Counted from the first letter of the stretch, positions 33,501-45,489 are shown. The stretch: 64,000 bases of DNA from Oryzias latipes (GCF_002234675.1 NC_019859.2:13407483-13471482); one strand, 5' to 3'. Notes: a model not told the origin generated them from the letters alone. Made by a program: numbers and translations.

Positions 33501-36500
33501 AAACTTGAGTCAATTAAAAATGCAAACAGACCTCAACATGTACTTAGTGTAGTATGTACTACTTAATACATTTACTGCATAGAGATACAGTCTCGCATAC
33601 ATCAGAGTCAACAGTGCATTCCTGATCCTCTTCCCTAAAATGCCATGATCAATTTTTTAATTGAGCCCCTAGTGGTTATTTTGCACACAACTCCAGTTTT
33701 CGCTTTCAAACTACAACCTGAATTTCAAGTAGTCAGCCCAGAGTAACACAAAGTGGACAACAAAAACAAGTAGTGACCAATTTAAAAAGAAAGATTTTTT
33801 TTTATTGTTTTCATGGTTGTTTGTTACATATTTATAACAAGATATGTAGATCTGGATCATGATCACTAGATGCACTCCAGTGGTGCCTATTTGCCGGTTT
33901 CAGGAAGACCAAATTGATGACATCACATTCAGTCTAAATCTGACCAGTGGCTTTTTTTTTAAACTGGCTAAATAAAAAAATTGGGTTACTGGATCAAACC
34001 CACTGTCTGTGCCAGTTGATTATTTTCCCTGTGTCACATAAGCTTCACTAAAGTTAATATTGATTTAATAAGTGAACGTCACATTTGAAGCATTTTTGCC
34101 ATTTATCATGCAGCTGGACTTCCTCAGGCAGCACTATGCCTCTATGATCATGTAGCCAACCCTCTCCCCCCCAAAAATACTCGTACTTTGAGTGCCACGG
34201 TCTCTCCCGCAGCGTTGGTGGTGGAGAAGACCTCCCCAAAGGTCCCCTCCCCGATCTTCACACAGCCTTTGCTGCGAAGAGGGAGAATGCACTCTTCCCA
34301 GGGCAGAGGGTGCTCCTGGCCACACTCAGCATACACCTTTTCCGCGTCTGACAAGTCTGGCTCTTCACACACAACCTGTGGTGGAAGATGCAAAAAGGTT
34401 GCTTCTGGTGGAATCCTTCCGCCGATGGTCAGGGGCAGTGACATGGTGTCTTACCAGGGAGTGCTGGGTCAGCAGCTGGGACTGCAGGTGTTTGGGGAGG
34501 GGCGTACGTAGAGGAGTAGCGAAGAGATCCTGACTCACATTTGCCAAAGCGTTCCTTCTTGGAGTCTCCGACAGCCGGAGAGTCGTGGGGGTGAGCTGAA
34601 CTGAAAAGAACAAAAGATGGGCCGAGACAGTCACTTGATTATGGCGCTTATTCGAGTAAAGCAAAAGAATCAAAAGTCCAAACGTGTTTCCAGTGGTCTT
34701 TTCATTATGATTATGCAGTTTTTAGCCAAAATCCAAAGACCTGTTGTTTTTCTAAGATATAGTTTCTGCGGATCCATTAAAAATTTACCTCGGAAATGTG
34801 GGGGGAGCAACCCAGCCCCCCCTTTCCGCCACCCATAACCGCTCCCGTTACCCCATAACACCCCCAACTTAGCATTACAGGTGCGACATAAATGGCGAGC
34901 AACATTGGAGCCACCCAGCTTGATTTTCTATACATCTGTCCTCCTTCATCAGAATAATGCCACCAGAAAATGTCAAAAACAGGATTTTCATCACAGAAGG
35001 TCTTTAGAGCCGATATTTTACCCATTCCCTTGCGGTGGACGGAGAGGGCGGCTTTGATGCGGCTCCAGGTGTGTGTGCTGGGTGTTAAGTTAGCCAGCAG
35101 AGGGGGCAGATTTGCCTTCAGCGGGGTGAAAATGTTCTCTGGATTTGTCACCAGCTCCTGAATGAGAGAGACACCAGAATTAGTAACCCTTTTACAAGTT
35201 TAAAAACTTTGATGAAAAAAAAAAACATCCTTTCCTGCGCTCTTACCTGTGGTTGTTTCCACGGTGCAGAGATCAGCTCACTGATGCTACAGTCCACAAT
35301 CTTTGAGCTTCCTGTTTGCTCCGCCCAGCTCCTGAAATTCCCGCCCTTGTTTTTCCAGCGACTAACACTCATTCCACTGACACACACCTTCCTGGTGCTG
35401 TTAAACGTGTCTGCGGTGGTGCTCTTCTTTTTCTTGTCCCCTGCAGGCTTTTGTTTATGCTTTGTGGCACCTCTGCACGAGTCCTTCTCCCCAGAGGCCA
35501 CCTTCCTGCGTCGAACGTTGGCTTTCGAGGTGGATTTGTTTTCGTCACCATCCAATAGAAGGACAGTCTTTGCCTGCCGATCAGCGTCTGACTCCGACAG
35601 ATCGGAGGACTCCCGTGCAGCATCTTTGATCTGCAGCGTTTCCTTCAGTTCAGACAGACGTATCCTCTTAACCGGTACAACAGGCCTGTTGGCCAGACAT
35701 TCTTTCTTCAGTGGTGATGCTGATTTTTCAGAGTCGGGCGTCTCTGCTGAAGCTTTTAGCCCGTTGGTGGTGTCTGCCCTAGAAAGAGCAGCAGTAACTT
35801 CTCTAGCGCGTTTAACGTCAGTTGGCTGATTGGTATCTTGACTTGGCAACATCGCAGAAGCCAAAGCTGCATCCTTAGGTTGCGTAATGTCTTTGAGTTG
35901 CTCTTTTTGTAAACTAACAAGCCGTTTCTTAGAAAGGCTCTCCCCTTGTGCTACTTTTGCCTCTGCAGGAGAATGTGGACTCACGATCACATTGCAGCTG
36001 AAGTCAGACGGGTGAATTGAGTCATCTGACTGCTTCTCGGTTGCTCTTGCATCAGATGATTTCTCCTGGTCAACAGAGGGTGAAGCCTTTGTCTCATGAA
36101 GGTCAGAGGCCGAAGAAGCCAAGTTTAAAGTTCTGTCATTTCCCACCAGATGACGCAGGGAAGCCGTCTGCGGGCTACTGACAAAGCTTGAACGCTCCAA
36201 ACAGGAGGAGTATGTTGTGTCTCCAAGTTGAGACACAAGGACCAAACCTAACCTGTCCAACTGAACCGTCCAGCGCCGGCTCAAACATTCTTCCTTCAGA
36301 GCTTCGATCAACCATTCCAAACCTCCTGCTGCAGACACAAAATGACTGCTGCCGTCACTGTCTACAGAGATCAGGTTCACGTCCCGCGATGCTCCACATA
36401 CACTCTTGGCTTCACTGCAGCTGCTCTCCTTGGGCTCCACAAACAAATCAGCAGACTGTTCTTCAATGTGATCCAGATCTCGCTTGCTCTGCTGCCTGTC

Positions 36501-37770
36501 TTCAGAATGCAATCCACAGACAGATCCAGGCTGCGCTGGAAGGACACGCTGACGAAAAGAGAGGTCTTCATGTGAAGCGCCGATGCAGCTGACCGACATG
36601 GACGGAGGAGAGCTGCCCTGATCACAGGTGGGGAAGGCTTCAGATGGTCCTTGTTTTCTGAAGAAACCTGCAGAGGGCGTGGAGCAGAAGATGGGCTTTC
36701 TGAGGTGAGGCCCAAGGCTGCGCTCCACAGACGCGTTGAGTGAAATCTCCTGAAGGGGATTGGCAGTGCAGTTTGACATCCCAACGTCATTCATTGAACT
36801 TTCTGAACTGCAAAGTCCAAATGCCACAGGGGCTTTTCTTCCCCTGGTGGGCCGGAATACTCGTTCAGACGTAAAGTCATCTGATGAGCTATGGCCACTG
36901 GCTGTAGCTTTGGTGAGCCTGGTCAGACCTGCACATCTGCGGCGAGTTACAAAGCGACCAGCAGACAGAGGGTGAACACTGAGGAAGGTAAAGAGAGGAA
37001 TAACTCGTGACATTCTCTCCTGCTGAAACTCACAAACGTTACATGAAAAGTGCTTACTTGGAGTCTGTAGCTGCTTCAACTGATTTTGTCTTGGGTTTTG
37101 GCGCAGTGTTTTCCTCCTCACTGTCACTCGTAAACGTAATTTTATGGCGTTTCCGCTTTGTTAAAACTGGGGCGGACACAAGCCGGTTATTCCTTTTGAT
37201 GGAGAAGGAAACAAAAATGCGTAAAGTCACACTCAGATCTCATTTTCAAAGCATTCCCAAAGGTCTTTTAATTATGATTATGCTGTCTTTATCCAAAATT
37301 GGGGGGGGGGGGGGGGATCATCATTTTCTTGGACATAGTTTCTGCAGAGCAACAGTAGTTTATTAGAAATTCTCCTCCGAGTTGTGGGCGGGACTGTTGG
37401 TGCAGAGTAAACCCGCCCCACTTCCTGTCATCCATCTGGGAGGTATTCCAGGAAGCATGTTTAAACTAGCCAGACTTTAAGCCTGAACTCTGGCTGAAAT
37501 CCGCCTGAACTTGCTCACTCTGGGTATGTCGGTTCCAAAAGACCGGATATGAGTTGGCGTAATTACGCTCGACTTGGTAACCTTGGGTTAATGCTCGTGC
37601 ACAGGAGGTACATAAAGACATTCTCAATAGATCGCCGATTTCTGGAGTCACCATGGAAACGCGCGGAGAAAAAAAAAGAAAGCGGGACACTTGAGACGGA
37701 AGTGAGACGGAGACTGAGATTTTAATGACGGCGGATAAAGATTATACGTTCATCAAAAAAGTAACACGGC

Positions 37771-37844
<74 letters not shown>

Positions 37845-39999
37845 CTTAAATAAATTTCTTCTATTAGTAACAAATAATTTAGTTAAATTTATTCAACCTA
37901 ATTTCTTACGTCTATAAAACTCAATAACTGTTTATACAACTCAATTTTTACGTATTTATCTAGCTAAATGTCACATTACTTCATTAATCTTTTTTCAATC
38001 TTAATTACTTATATTTCTTGAACTCTCATATGTCTAAGTTTGAGCCGGCGGATGTGCTCATTTTTATAACAATAAAAAGGACGGAAAAAATGCACTTAGT
38101 GCAAAAATCCAATAAAGAATTTTCCATCATTGTCATTACAATGTATACTGGTAGGGGTGCTATATAAAATCATCATCCTCTCCTTCACTCTCACTCATGG
38201 TGCAGAGCCGTAAGCATAGTAGGACAAAATAACTCGGCAAAACACGGTATAACACAGTAAAATAGCTATACAACTAAACACATTCTGTCAAAAACCCACA
38301 CTTAAACCCAAATCCGTCCAGACAGGCAAAGGGAATGATATCCCAGAATCCCTTGCGGTGCCGAACTAACGGCAGCATCAAAGTTACACCTACTTAATTG
38401 AATTAATTTGAATGAAAGGAAAATGATTGTCTGAAAACTACGTGTTATTTTTAAGGTGACCTAAAAAAATGATTTATCTTAACTGAAGAAAATAATTAAG
38501 TTGGATCAAAATAAAAATGTTTATCTTTACAACATCCATACGTGGTCTTATCACCCTCTCATGGTGGAAAATGTGTTATCTGAACTTCTTCATCCACTAT
38601 ATCATCTTCAAATGGACACGCCATGCTGCTTCACCTCTCTGTAAACAAACTAAGCTTCAACGAAACCTGCTCCGGACCAGGTTATGTTCAGAGCATGAGT
38701 TGCCATGGTAACTTGACCTACCCTGAAACATACCTCCATTTCTGGAACCGAAAGCAGAGGTTATCAACTTCCTTAGCCTCAGACTTATCGTGGGAGCTAG
38801 CATAACCTGCTTTCTGGAATACCCCCCTGTTTACACTCTCTCCCACTAGCTTACAGACCGAGTTTGTTAATCAGAAAGATAAAGTTTACAGACCCTCAAA
38901 ATCCAAACATAACATTAGCAGTGCAATAAAAATGGCGAGCAATATTGGAGACATCCAGCAGAACAGTTTGAAGATTTGAAGAAAACAAATCTTAATATTC
39001 TTTATATGTCCTGCATCATGAGGAAAAATGCCACAAGAACATGTTTAAAAAACACAAATTTCATCTAAATAGCGAACTGTAAAAATCTTCTTTCTTTGCC
39101 TGACTATATGCTGTATAACCATCAGCAGAAATCCAAGTTAGTTGGAAAATGGCTCAAAAAAAAAAGAAAAGAATAAATCATTGACCTTTTAAGTTTTTTG
39201 TTTTTGTTTAGGGTACATGGCCCCACAGGTAAGTTTTCCTCACTGCTGCTTGTTTCTTTTGAACGCAGATTGGCCCTTCTCTTCACTGGATGACCCGCTA
39301 AACCACAGGTTCTGCTGAAAACACTGGCTTTTCGGCCTCTGAGATGGAAAAATAAACAGCCCATCAGGATTGAGGCGAGATGAGATTCTATAATGTATTT
39401 TGAGACCAACTTTTGAGTTGTGTTATTTAGCAAACCTGGGTTGGTTGAAGTTCTCATTCATTAAACTGTCTTCATCATAACTCGACTCGATCAGGTGCTG
39501 CATGGCCTTTTTCTTGGCTGGACGGACTTCTTGTCTGAAGACCCGTTTGTGCTTTCCTCTACAAAACAAGACAACAGAAGAAGAATTATTTAAGTTAATC
39601 ATTTCTGAAAGGAGCCAAAAGTCATGGGTGTTTTATTTTTTAGTTAAATACTACTAGCAATTATGTCAATAAAATAACATTAGAGTTATCAGTTGTTTAC
39701 TGTTTATTATTTATTTATTATCTATCATGATACACATTCTTTGTCATGCTGTAAACTTGACAGACAGCACAATTTAAATACACTCAAGCAGTTTTTGTTA
39801 ATCTATAAATGTTGTTTTGATCCGTTTAAAAAGCCCGATCATACCTCGTCCTTCTGGGATTTGCAGATTCAAATACGGAATCATCATCAGATTCGGTGCT
39901 GTCGAAGGCTCGCTTGCGATCTTTAGGGGAAATCCAAGCGGAAACCTTCCGCATCTGTTTGCCATACGTCTTCAGAAATATCGACTTTACCGGCTTCAT
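30529..39999 (-). CDS. haspin: Haspin, histone H3 Thr3 kinase (16 coding exons)
   Basis: Exons in transcript order: 39999-39845, 39558-39436, 39338-39186, 37192-37058, 36978-35247, 35157-35022, 34600-34455, 34375-34187, 33491-33406, 33003-32941, 32856-32765, 32666-32587, 32385-32297, 31637-31495, 31406-31304, 30730-30529. All are GT-AG with consistent phases and total 3627 nt (1208 residues). The N-terminus keeps the IFLKTYG start. Kinase features are the glycine loop GEGTFGEV (902-909), Lys923, Glu947 of helix C, DLHWGN catalytic loop (Asp1061) and DYS (Asp1099) in place of DFG. These are the haspin-specific forms. In the family the enzyme phosphorylates histone H3 Thr3 in mitosis to recruit the chromosomal passenger complex. 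Mammalian haspin is a single-exon gene inside an integrin alpha-E intron, and this copy is fully split. Exon ends are unverified by transcript. Confidence 0.95.
31304..31637 (-). CDS. haspin: haspin exons 14-15, catalytic loop and activation segment
   Basis: Exon 14 (31637-31495) encodes DLHWGNVLVK, the catalytic loop, and IIDYSLSRLE, where haspin has DY(T/S) instead of the usual DFG. Exon 15 (31406-31304) encodes the segment through GDYQFEIYRLM, matching the human GDYQFDIYRLM core. Both catalytic Asp residues are intact, so the enzyme should be active. Confidence 0.93.
31855..32170 (-). repeat. Dispersed repeat family R1, copy D
   Basis: It contains the complement of R1 blocks: GACGAGGAAAACAAAGACAT, GATGCATTAGAATGGAGC, and TTTGTCCTCCATCATCAG with AAACGCCACAAGAAC. 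It lies in haspin intron 13 and runs in haspin's direction. Confidence 0.85.
34187..34375 (-). CDS. haspin: haspin exon 8, glycine-rich loop and ATP-site lysine
   Basis: The exon has 63 codons in phase 0. It begins VVCEEPDLSDAEKVYAECGQ, matching the human SDAEKVYGEC segment just before the kinase domain. It continues GCVKIGEGTFGEVF (the nucleotide loop) and ends AGETVALK, the strand-3 lysine. The next exon resumes IIPIEGSKKVNG, as in human IIAIEGPDLVNG. Confidence 0.94.
34670..35000 (-). repeat. Dispersed repeat family R1, copy E
   Basis: ATTATGATTATGCAGTTTTTAG, ATAGTTTCTGCGG, AATGGCGAGCAACATTGGAG and TCCTCCTTCATCAGAATAAT are the complements of R1 blocks. It fills most of haspin intron 6 and runs in haspin's direction. 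Confidence 0.85.
35247..36978 (-). CDS. haspin: haspin exon 5, long disordered regulatory region
   Basis: A 1732-nt exon encodes about 577 residues that are rich in Ser, Lys, Asp and Glu, with basic patches (RGRKAPVAF, KRIRLSELK, KHKQKPAGDKKKK). There is no recognisable folded domain. In haspins this N-terminal half is poorly conserved, chromatin-binding and mitotically phosphorylated, which fits the composition. The open frame runs past both splice sites, so the boundaries rest on the CTCAG acceptor and GTAAGA donor plus phase agreement. Confidence 0.88.
37240..37440 (-). repeat. Dispersed repeat family R1, copy F (partial, with poly-G)
   Basis: TTTTAATTATGATTATGCTGTC and GGACATAGTTTCTGCAGAGCAACAGTAGTTTATTAGAAATT match the complement of the R1 right half. 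A run of 16 G (37301-37316) sits inside the copy. It lies in haspin intron 3. Confidence 0.75.
37301..37316. repeat. Poly(G) run of 16
   Basis: Sixteen G inside R1 copy F. The other R1 copies lack this tract at the same point, so it expanded after insertion. Confidence 0.9.
37774..37842. repeat. (AT)n microsatellite
   Basis: A 69-bp perfect AT dinucleotide run in haspin intron 3. It is self-complementary and likely highly polymorphic. Confidence 0.97.
38830..39080 (-). repeat. Dispersed repeat family R1, copy G
   Basis: AATAAAAATGGCGAGCAATATTGGAG and GTCCTGCATCATGAGG with AAATGCCACAAGAACATGTTT are complements of R1 blocks. It is the second R1 copy in haspin intron 3, again in haspin's direction. 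Confidence 0.8.
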
Positions 40000-40160
40000 G
40001 TTTGCAGTAACCGGGCGAGTTATCCAAACACGTTGAAATTAAATAGTTAAACGAAAATATCACTAACTGATTGAAGAAAACCCGTCAAGTTTTAAGCCCT
40101 GGCGTCGATGATCTCTGCTGCTGCTAGTACCGGGTCCAATGCGTTCAATCTACTTCGTCA
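40000..40160 (-). promoter_or_regulatory. haspin: Putative haspin promoter and 5' UTR
   Basis: The haspin ATG lies at 39999-39997 (- strand). The 160 bp upstream have moderately raised GC and CpG, with GTCCAATGCG (a CCAAT core on the + strand) near 40135. No TATA box is evident. The start site is inferred only from proximity. Confidence 0.45.
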
Positions 40161-40961
40161 CACTTGATGAAAAAAAATTTGAACAAAATACCACTTTTAG
40201 TACACCTCTAGGGGGAAAATGTCTAAAACTCGCTAATCTTAAACGCGGTACAATGATCAGGCTTTACTTGTTTATTTATTTTTTGTTAAGGTCGTTGAGC
40301 TTTAGGAGCCGCTACTAGTTTAAATTCTTGGAAACCGTTGATTGGACAATAGCTTGTGCGACTTTTGGAACAGCGACACCTGGTGGTTCGGAGGAAATAA
40401 AAATAAAATTCCCTCTTTAAGGCATTTTCTAAGGACAAAAAGTAAATTTAAATAAACAAAAAAGGAATTGTAATTAGTAAAAGCTTTAACATCAATACCA
40501 TCGTGGGATAAATTAAATGACACGCTGTTGTGACAAGTGTAAAATTCAGGTAAACTATGATCTGCCCTTGTTCATTCCTAAGTGTTTTTAAGAGGATTTG
40601 ATAACACACATCAGTAATATCAACACTGTGCTAAAAACTGTTACGTTAAATATACCATTACTTCAATCATAAGGAAAAAAACTTAAAGTCAAATTTGTTT
40701 GTAGAGAGCATTTAAAGATAAAAAATATCAAATAAAAATACATTTACTTCCTCAAATACATCATTTTAGTTGAGCAGCATCCATAGCTGTAAAAAAATAC
40801 ATGATTCATACACTATAAATGTCAATTCATGGAACTTATAATTGTTACAAAGTCATAGATGTAATATTTTACCAATGCATTTGGGTGGAACTGTTCTTAT
40901 GAAATGTTTCTTTTGATTTAGTATTTTTATTTTAGTTTATTATTTACAATAAGAAAAGCAA

Positions 40962-41172
40962 TTTGACCCATCCCCTGGGGGGAGTGGTGAGCTGCTGCCA
41001 AACTGCACTCAGGAGGCAGTAGCATTAGGGTCTTGCCCAAGGGCCATCACTGCGTGATGTTAATTGCTTGCCATTGATATGGTACTTGCCCCAATACCAT
41101 TGTTCATTCTCCTCTGGAAATTGAACCCTGGTTTCCTGCGTGGTAGTCTCTCACCTGAGCTGCCCAGCCCCA
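40962..41172 (-). repeat. tRNA-like dispersed repeat
   Basis: On the - strand it begins GGGGCTGGGCAGCTCAGGTG and has GGTTCAATTTCC in the B-box position. It ends near CTCCCCCCAGGGGATGGGTC. This organisation is typical of a teleost tRNA-derived SINE or its fragment. Confidence 0.6.
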
Positions 41173-41404
41173 CCAACTGTGCTAGTTACCTTAACCGTTG
41201 GCAAACGTAAAAATTCCCATCATCCAAAAAATTGACAATTTTACAACATTCAGACATTTCTTGACATATGTTTACATCAAATTTTAACGGAATCTATTTG
41301 AAATAAAGCTGATCTGTGATTTGAAGTGTGTACTTTTACTTGAGACAGTTGGTAAGGTCACCTGTACACAGACTTGTTATGCGCCAGTTTAACCACCAGG
41401 TGTC

Positions 41405-41758
41405 CTCCTTTATCAGACCATCCATTTATTCATCTTCTAAACCTGCTTATTCTTGTTGTGGGTCACAGAGAGGAGGCAAAACGGGGGTACACCTGATAGT
41501 TGAGTCCATTGCAGCCCCACACAGAAACAAACAACCATACACACTCACATTCACACCTGAGGGACAATTTAACATCCGCTATTGGCTTAGGAACCATTTT
41601 TGGACTGCAGGAGGAAACTATTGCTAAAAAAATCCATGCATGCATGCAGAGAACATACACATTTTACACAGAAGGAACCCAGATGGGATTTGAACCAGGA
41701 ACCAGGGCCTTCTTGCTGTGAGATGAGAGTGCGAACCATTACACCACCACACAACCCT
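41405..41758 (-). repeat. tRNA-derived SINE, reverse copy
   Basis: The - strand reads AGGGTTGTGTGGTGGTGTAATGGTTCGCACTCTCATCTCAC, then CTGGTTCCTGGTTCAAATCCC. It ends AGAAGATGAATAAATGG. It is the same family as 24558 and 25522. Confidence 0.75.
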
Positions 41759-43289
41759 ATATTGGATTTTTTTTGTTCCTATTTATTTCCCTTATTTCTA
41801 TTTTTATAATAATGATTACAGTTGAAGAGGAGAGCCAAATTAATAATTGGGTACACTGTTTTTCCAGTGATCAATACTGCAGCGTACTTAAACACTTTAT
41901 GGACCTTCATGCTGTTGAACTAAGTGAATCAGAGCTTTAATTAAATTGTTGGCGAGTATGTGCAAACATGCAGATGAGAAAATAAGCAATCCAGAGTGTG
42001 GTGTCATACTCTACAAATTAAAAAGATTTTTGGTTCTAATCTTATGTCTTTGTTTAAAGTTCAACTGATCTGCTTTGGAAACAAATCTTAGTACAGTTTG
42101 TCATCATTTCCATTATTTTTTTCAAATGATTGTTTGAACTCTACTGTCATTTAATTAACTTAGATATTACTTCGACATGAGTTAAGTAACAGTGACTGTT
42201 CTTCCAAATATGTCTTCCTGAGGTAACATTTTGCAGGCAGACCAAGCTGGACTTCCTGGCCTGCAAGCCAAACAATAAATGTGGAAGTTATGAATCTATT
42301 TCTTCTTCTTTTTTTTTTAAATGTAACATGAGATGCATGATGGTTAACTACTGTATCAATGCAATGCTGAGTTATCGACTACATCCAGTAACACCTTTCA
42401 TTTAGTTAGGAAAGTCATTACTGTACACTGTCATGGTCTTTGGTTTTAATTGCGGTGAACAAAAACACTCCTGCATCCACTTATTTTGTCACACTCCAAA
42501 GTATTTATGTCCTGCTGCCCATCAATCTGTCAGCTTATCTCCACACAGCCAGTTTTACGTCCTCTCTTCTCCCTGCTCTGTGTTTTTGTTGTTCGAAACT
42601 CTGTTTATTGAGCTTTCTTGCATTAGTTCCCTGTAAAGCAGCTTGAGTTTGTTCATTAGTAAGATAAAATAGCTCACCATGTAGTGTTGATGGCTGTTTT
42701 AGCCACACAAAAAAAGAAATCCACACTCATGAAACTGAACTGGTTGAAAAGTGAAACTTTGCAAAACTATTTTTGGGAGATGCAACAATATTGATTAAAA
42801 CGCTTTAAATAACATAAAAGATTTCAGACAAACTTTAAACTTTTCATTTTTTTTATTATTGTGCAAAAAAATAAAACCTACAAACCTTTTCAAAGGCAAT
42901 CGTTGTATTGTTTGAAACTTTGCGTGGAGAAAATAATTAAGTTAGTTGTGTTGAATAGAAAAAGACAAAGAAAAACTAAACAGAATTCTGCAGAGGTTGT
43001 GAGTCTTAGTCCTGAAACCTGAAATTTTAGGTTGCCAGAAGCTCTGAGATGCGTGCAAAAAACAGAGTACAAGGTCAGTAAAATGATTCCTAAGTTAGAG
43101 ATCGTAGAAGTAAGGTTGGAATCGCTCTTTTAGGTTTGAATGTTTGTTAGATTTTTTAAAAAGATGGAAAAAAAACTTAGCTCCTACTTTCTATTTAAAA
43201 ACAAACAACAAACACAGGACCACATCAGCAGCATCTGTCATGTGTTTCTTTAATTTGGTCAAGCAATCAAAGCGTCCAATCATCTTTTT

Positions 43290-43695
43290 ATCTATTTTAA
43301 AATATTTTGTTCCCTCTTTAATTATGATTATGATGTTTTTTGCCCAAATTAAAAAATCGTTATTGATTTCTAGAACATAGTTTCTGCAGAGCAGCAGGAG
43401 TTCATTAGAAATTCTTGTGCAGAGGAATCCTGCCCCCTTCCCTCCCTTTAGATGTGAGCTCTCTGTTTACAGGCAGTAAGCTTGTGGCCCATCCAGCATA
43501 TTTTCTACATCACAAATACAAGATTGGCATTTTTTTTGTCTGCCCCTGATTTACAACAATTTGAGTAAAGAAATACTCAAAAATGACATTTTAAGCTAAA
43601 TCTTCTTTATAAATATCCTCCATTATCAGAAAAATGCCACAACAACATCTTAAAAACACCAAAAACACAATTTTCATCTGTCTGGGACTCTAAAT
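43290..43695 (-). repeat. Dispersed repeat family R1, copy H
   Basis: CTTTAATTATGATTATGATG, GAACATAGTTTCTGCAGAGCAG, ATCCTCCATTATCAG with AAAATGCCACAACAACATC, and AAAAACACCAAAAACACAAT are complements of R1 blocks. This is the only R1 copy outside a gene. Confidence 0.85.
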
Positions 43696-44681
43696 CTTTC
43701 CCTAAGTTGACCAAAAACTTCCGTAATGCCCTAAAGTTGTGAGATAAAAATATATAATTACAAGATTTCTAAAAATATTCTTTGTCTTATAGAGTTGAGA
43801 CAAAACATTCTGAACTAAGTACTACCTTGAAACTACAATTGAGAAAATCCTAATGAGTACATTCAACTTTAAAGAATGCACACACACCACCACAGCTGGG
43901 ATCCTTCAATTCTATGCAAGTCTGCAAAAGGAGCTGGTTAAAAAAAAGCACTTAGTTCTTATGCAAAAGCCTCCAGAGAGGAAACAGTTAATAAAGCTTT
44001 TCACATTTTGAAATAACCAGTAATAATAAACTGCAATGAATAATTCAAGTCCTCCAGAACTCTGTCCCGGCGTGACTTCTGCATTTCACCATGTAACAGA
44101 AGGAAAAGACAGAAGGATCTGGACATTTATTTATCTGAGTAAATATTAGGAATAGAACAATTCACCCTCCTTAGGAATGGGATCAGACCTCGATTTTTGG
44201 TTCACGATTGTTTCAGTTTGATATAGGCCGATGAAATGTGTATTGCAAAACAACAACAAAAACTGAAAAATCAGTACATTTCTTTGTTTAATTTTGCTAA
44301 TAAGAAAGTACCAAAGTAGAAAAACCTTTCAGTTGGCTTATTCTAAGCCTGGTATAAAGCAATCAAACAATATTAAATATATCAAATGTTGCTTAGACAC
44401 TTTAAAGTAAACATATGCTAATATGTGCAATAAAGATGCAACAATTCCCACATCCAGCACTGCATAAGAATATATCTTCTGTTATTTTAATATTTCCAGA
44501 TCAGTGTAAATTAATTGGAAGTTTTGGAAAATTGAAAATGGGGACCCAACACTGTATCAAAAACTTTATTAATCAAACAAGAAATGTGGGACCACTAATA
44601 AATACAACCTAGTAAGCTAAGACAGTCATGTAAGGAGGTAAGTAAATACTATTTGGATTGAGGTTTTGCACTGGTGAACAG

Positions 44682-44715
44682 TCAAACAAACAAACAAGAA
44701 GACAAACAAACAAAC
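44682..44715. repeat. (CAAA)n tract
   Basis: An interrupted tetranucleotide run, CAAACAAACAAACAAGAAGA followed by CAAACAAACAAACG. Confidence 0.9.
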
Positions 44716-44969
44716 GACTTGTTTGGTTTGTAACAACGAAGAAAATATTATGTTTATGGAGGCTCTAGTCCCTTATCTTTAAGAAAATACCTTCAGACAG
44801 AAAAAAAAATGGAGAAGTTTTGAACATTAGATCAAAGTTAAAATTTCGTTATTCCATATCAGATTAATGAAAGAAAGCGTTTATTGCACACTACTATGTA
44901 TTACAATTGTCATAGACACTTTAAAAAGTAAATGCCATAATTAAAAAAACCCTGAAACTAAACAAAAGT

Positions 44970-45480
44970 AAAGGGAATTGGGGGTGAGCGGTGGGAATGC
45001 CCACTTCCGGATTAGCTTCTCTTCCCCCTGCCGGAGACCAGCGGCATCAGGAGGGAGGAGGAAGAGACGCAAGCCAGGAGAGAAAACGGACGGGAGGGGA
45101 AAAACAAAAAGGAAGCAGCGAGCCTCCGAAGGAGGACGTAACCCGCGGGAGATGAGGTGAGTGATGTGGAATGCCGAGAATTCCTCCAGCACGGATCCTA
45201 AAGCCTCGTTACGGTTCCCGTATGATTAACCGAAAGGCGAGGAACGTGAGGAACTTTCATTCGTATGATGATCTTAAAATGACGACGGGTTGATTGAGAC
45301 ATTTTCGAGGGCGCCGCTGTGTTGCAAACAACTAGCGGGGGGGGTGGGGTTGGGGAGGCTGCCGTGGCAGATGGGGGGGATCTGTAGGACCCTGTCGGTG
45401 CTGGTCGGGGTCCGCAGCTGCGGATTCGGGTCTCGTTCGAGCCGGTTTCTAACGGTTCAGTTAGCAGGCGGCAGACATCG
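44970..45480 (+). promoter_or_regulatory. CpG-rich promoter and first exon of an unidentified gene
   Basis: GC and CpG rise sharply at about 44975. A purine-rich leader ends at 45156 with a strong donor, GTGAGTG. The last five bases before it are ATGAG, so translation could start at 45152 (G at -3, A at +4) and continue Met-Arg/Ser across the junction. CpG-rich sequence continues to about 45480 inside the intron. The downstream coding exons are not identifiable with confidence, so I give no name. If the exon is real, its first intron is at least several kb and may leave the window. Confidence 0.6.
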
Positions 45481-45489
45481 CGGGGTCCC

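Larger units (their letters stand above)
40160..44970. other. Intergenic DNA between haspin and the next promoter
   Basis: No gene is recognisable. The stretch is AT-rich and holds two tRNA-like repeats, one R1 copy and a (CAAA)n tract, listed separately. The remaining open frames (60-75 codons) have no support. Confidence 0.6.

Noticed and set aside
35209..35829. 206-codon frame on the + strand over haspin exon 5
   Set aside because: It is antisense to a well-supported coding exon and has no identifiable protein features.
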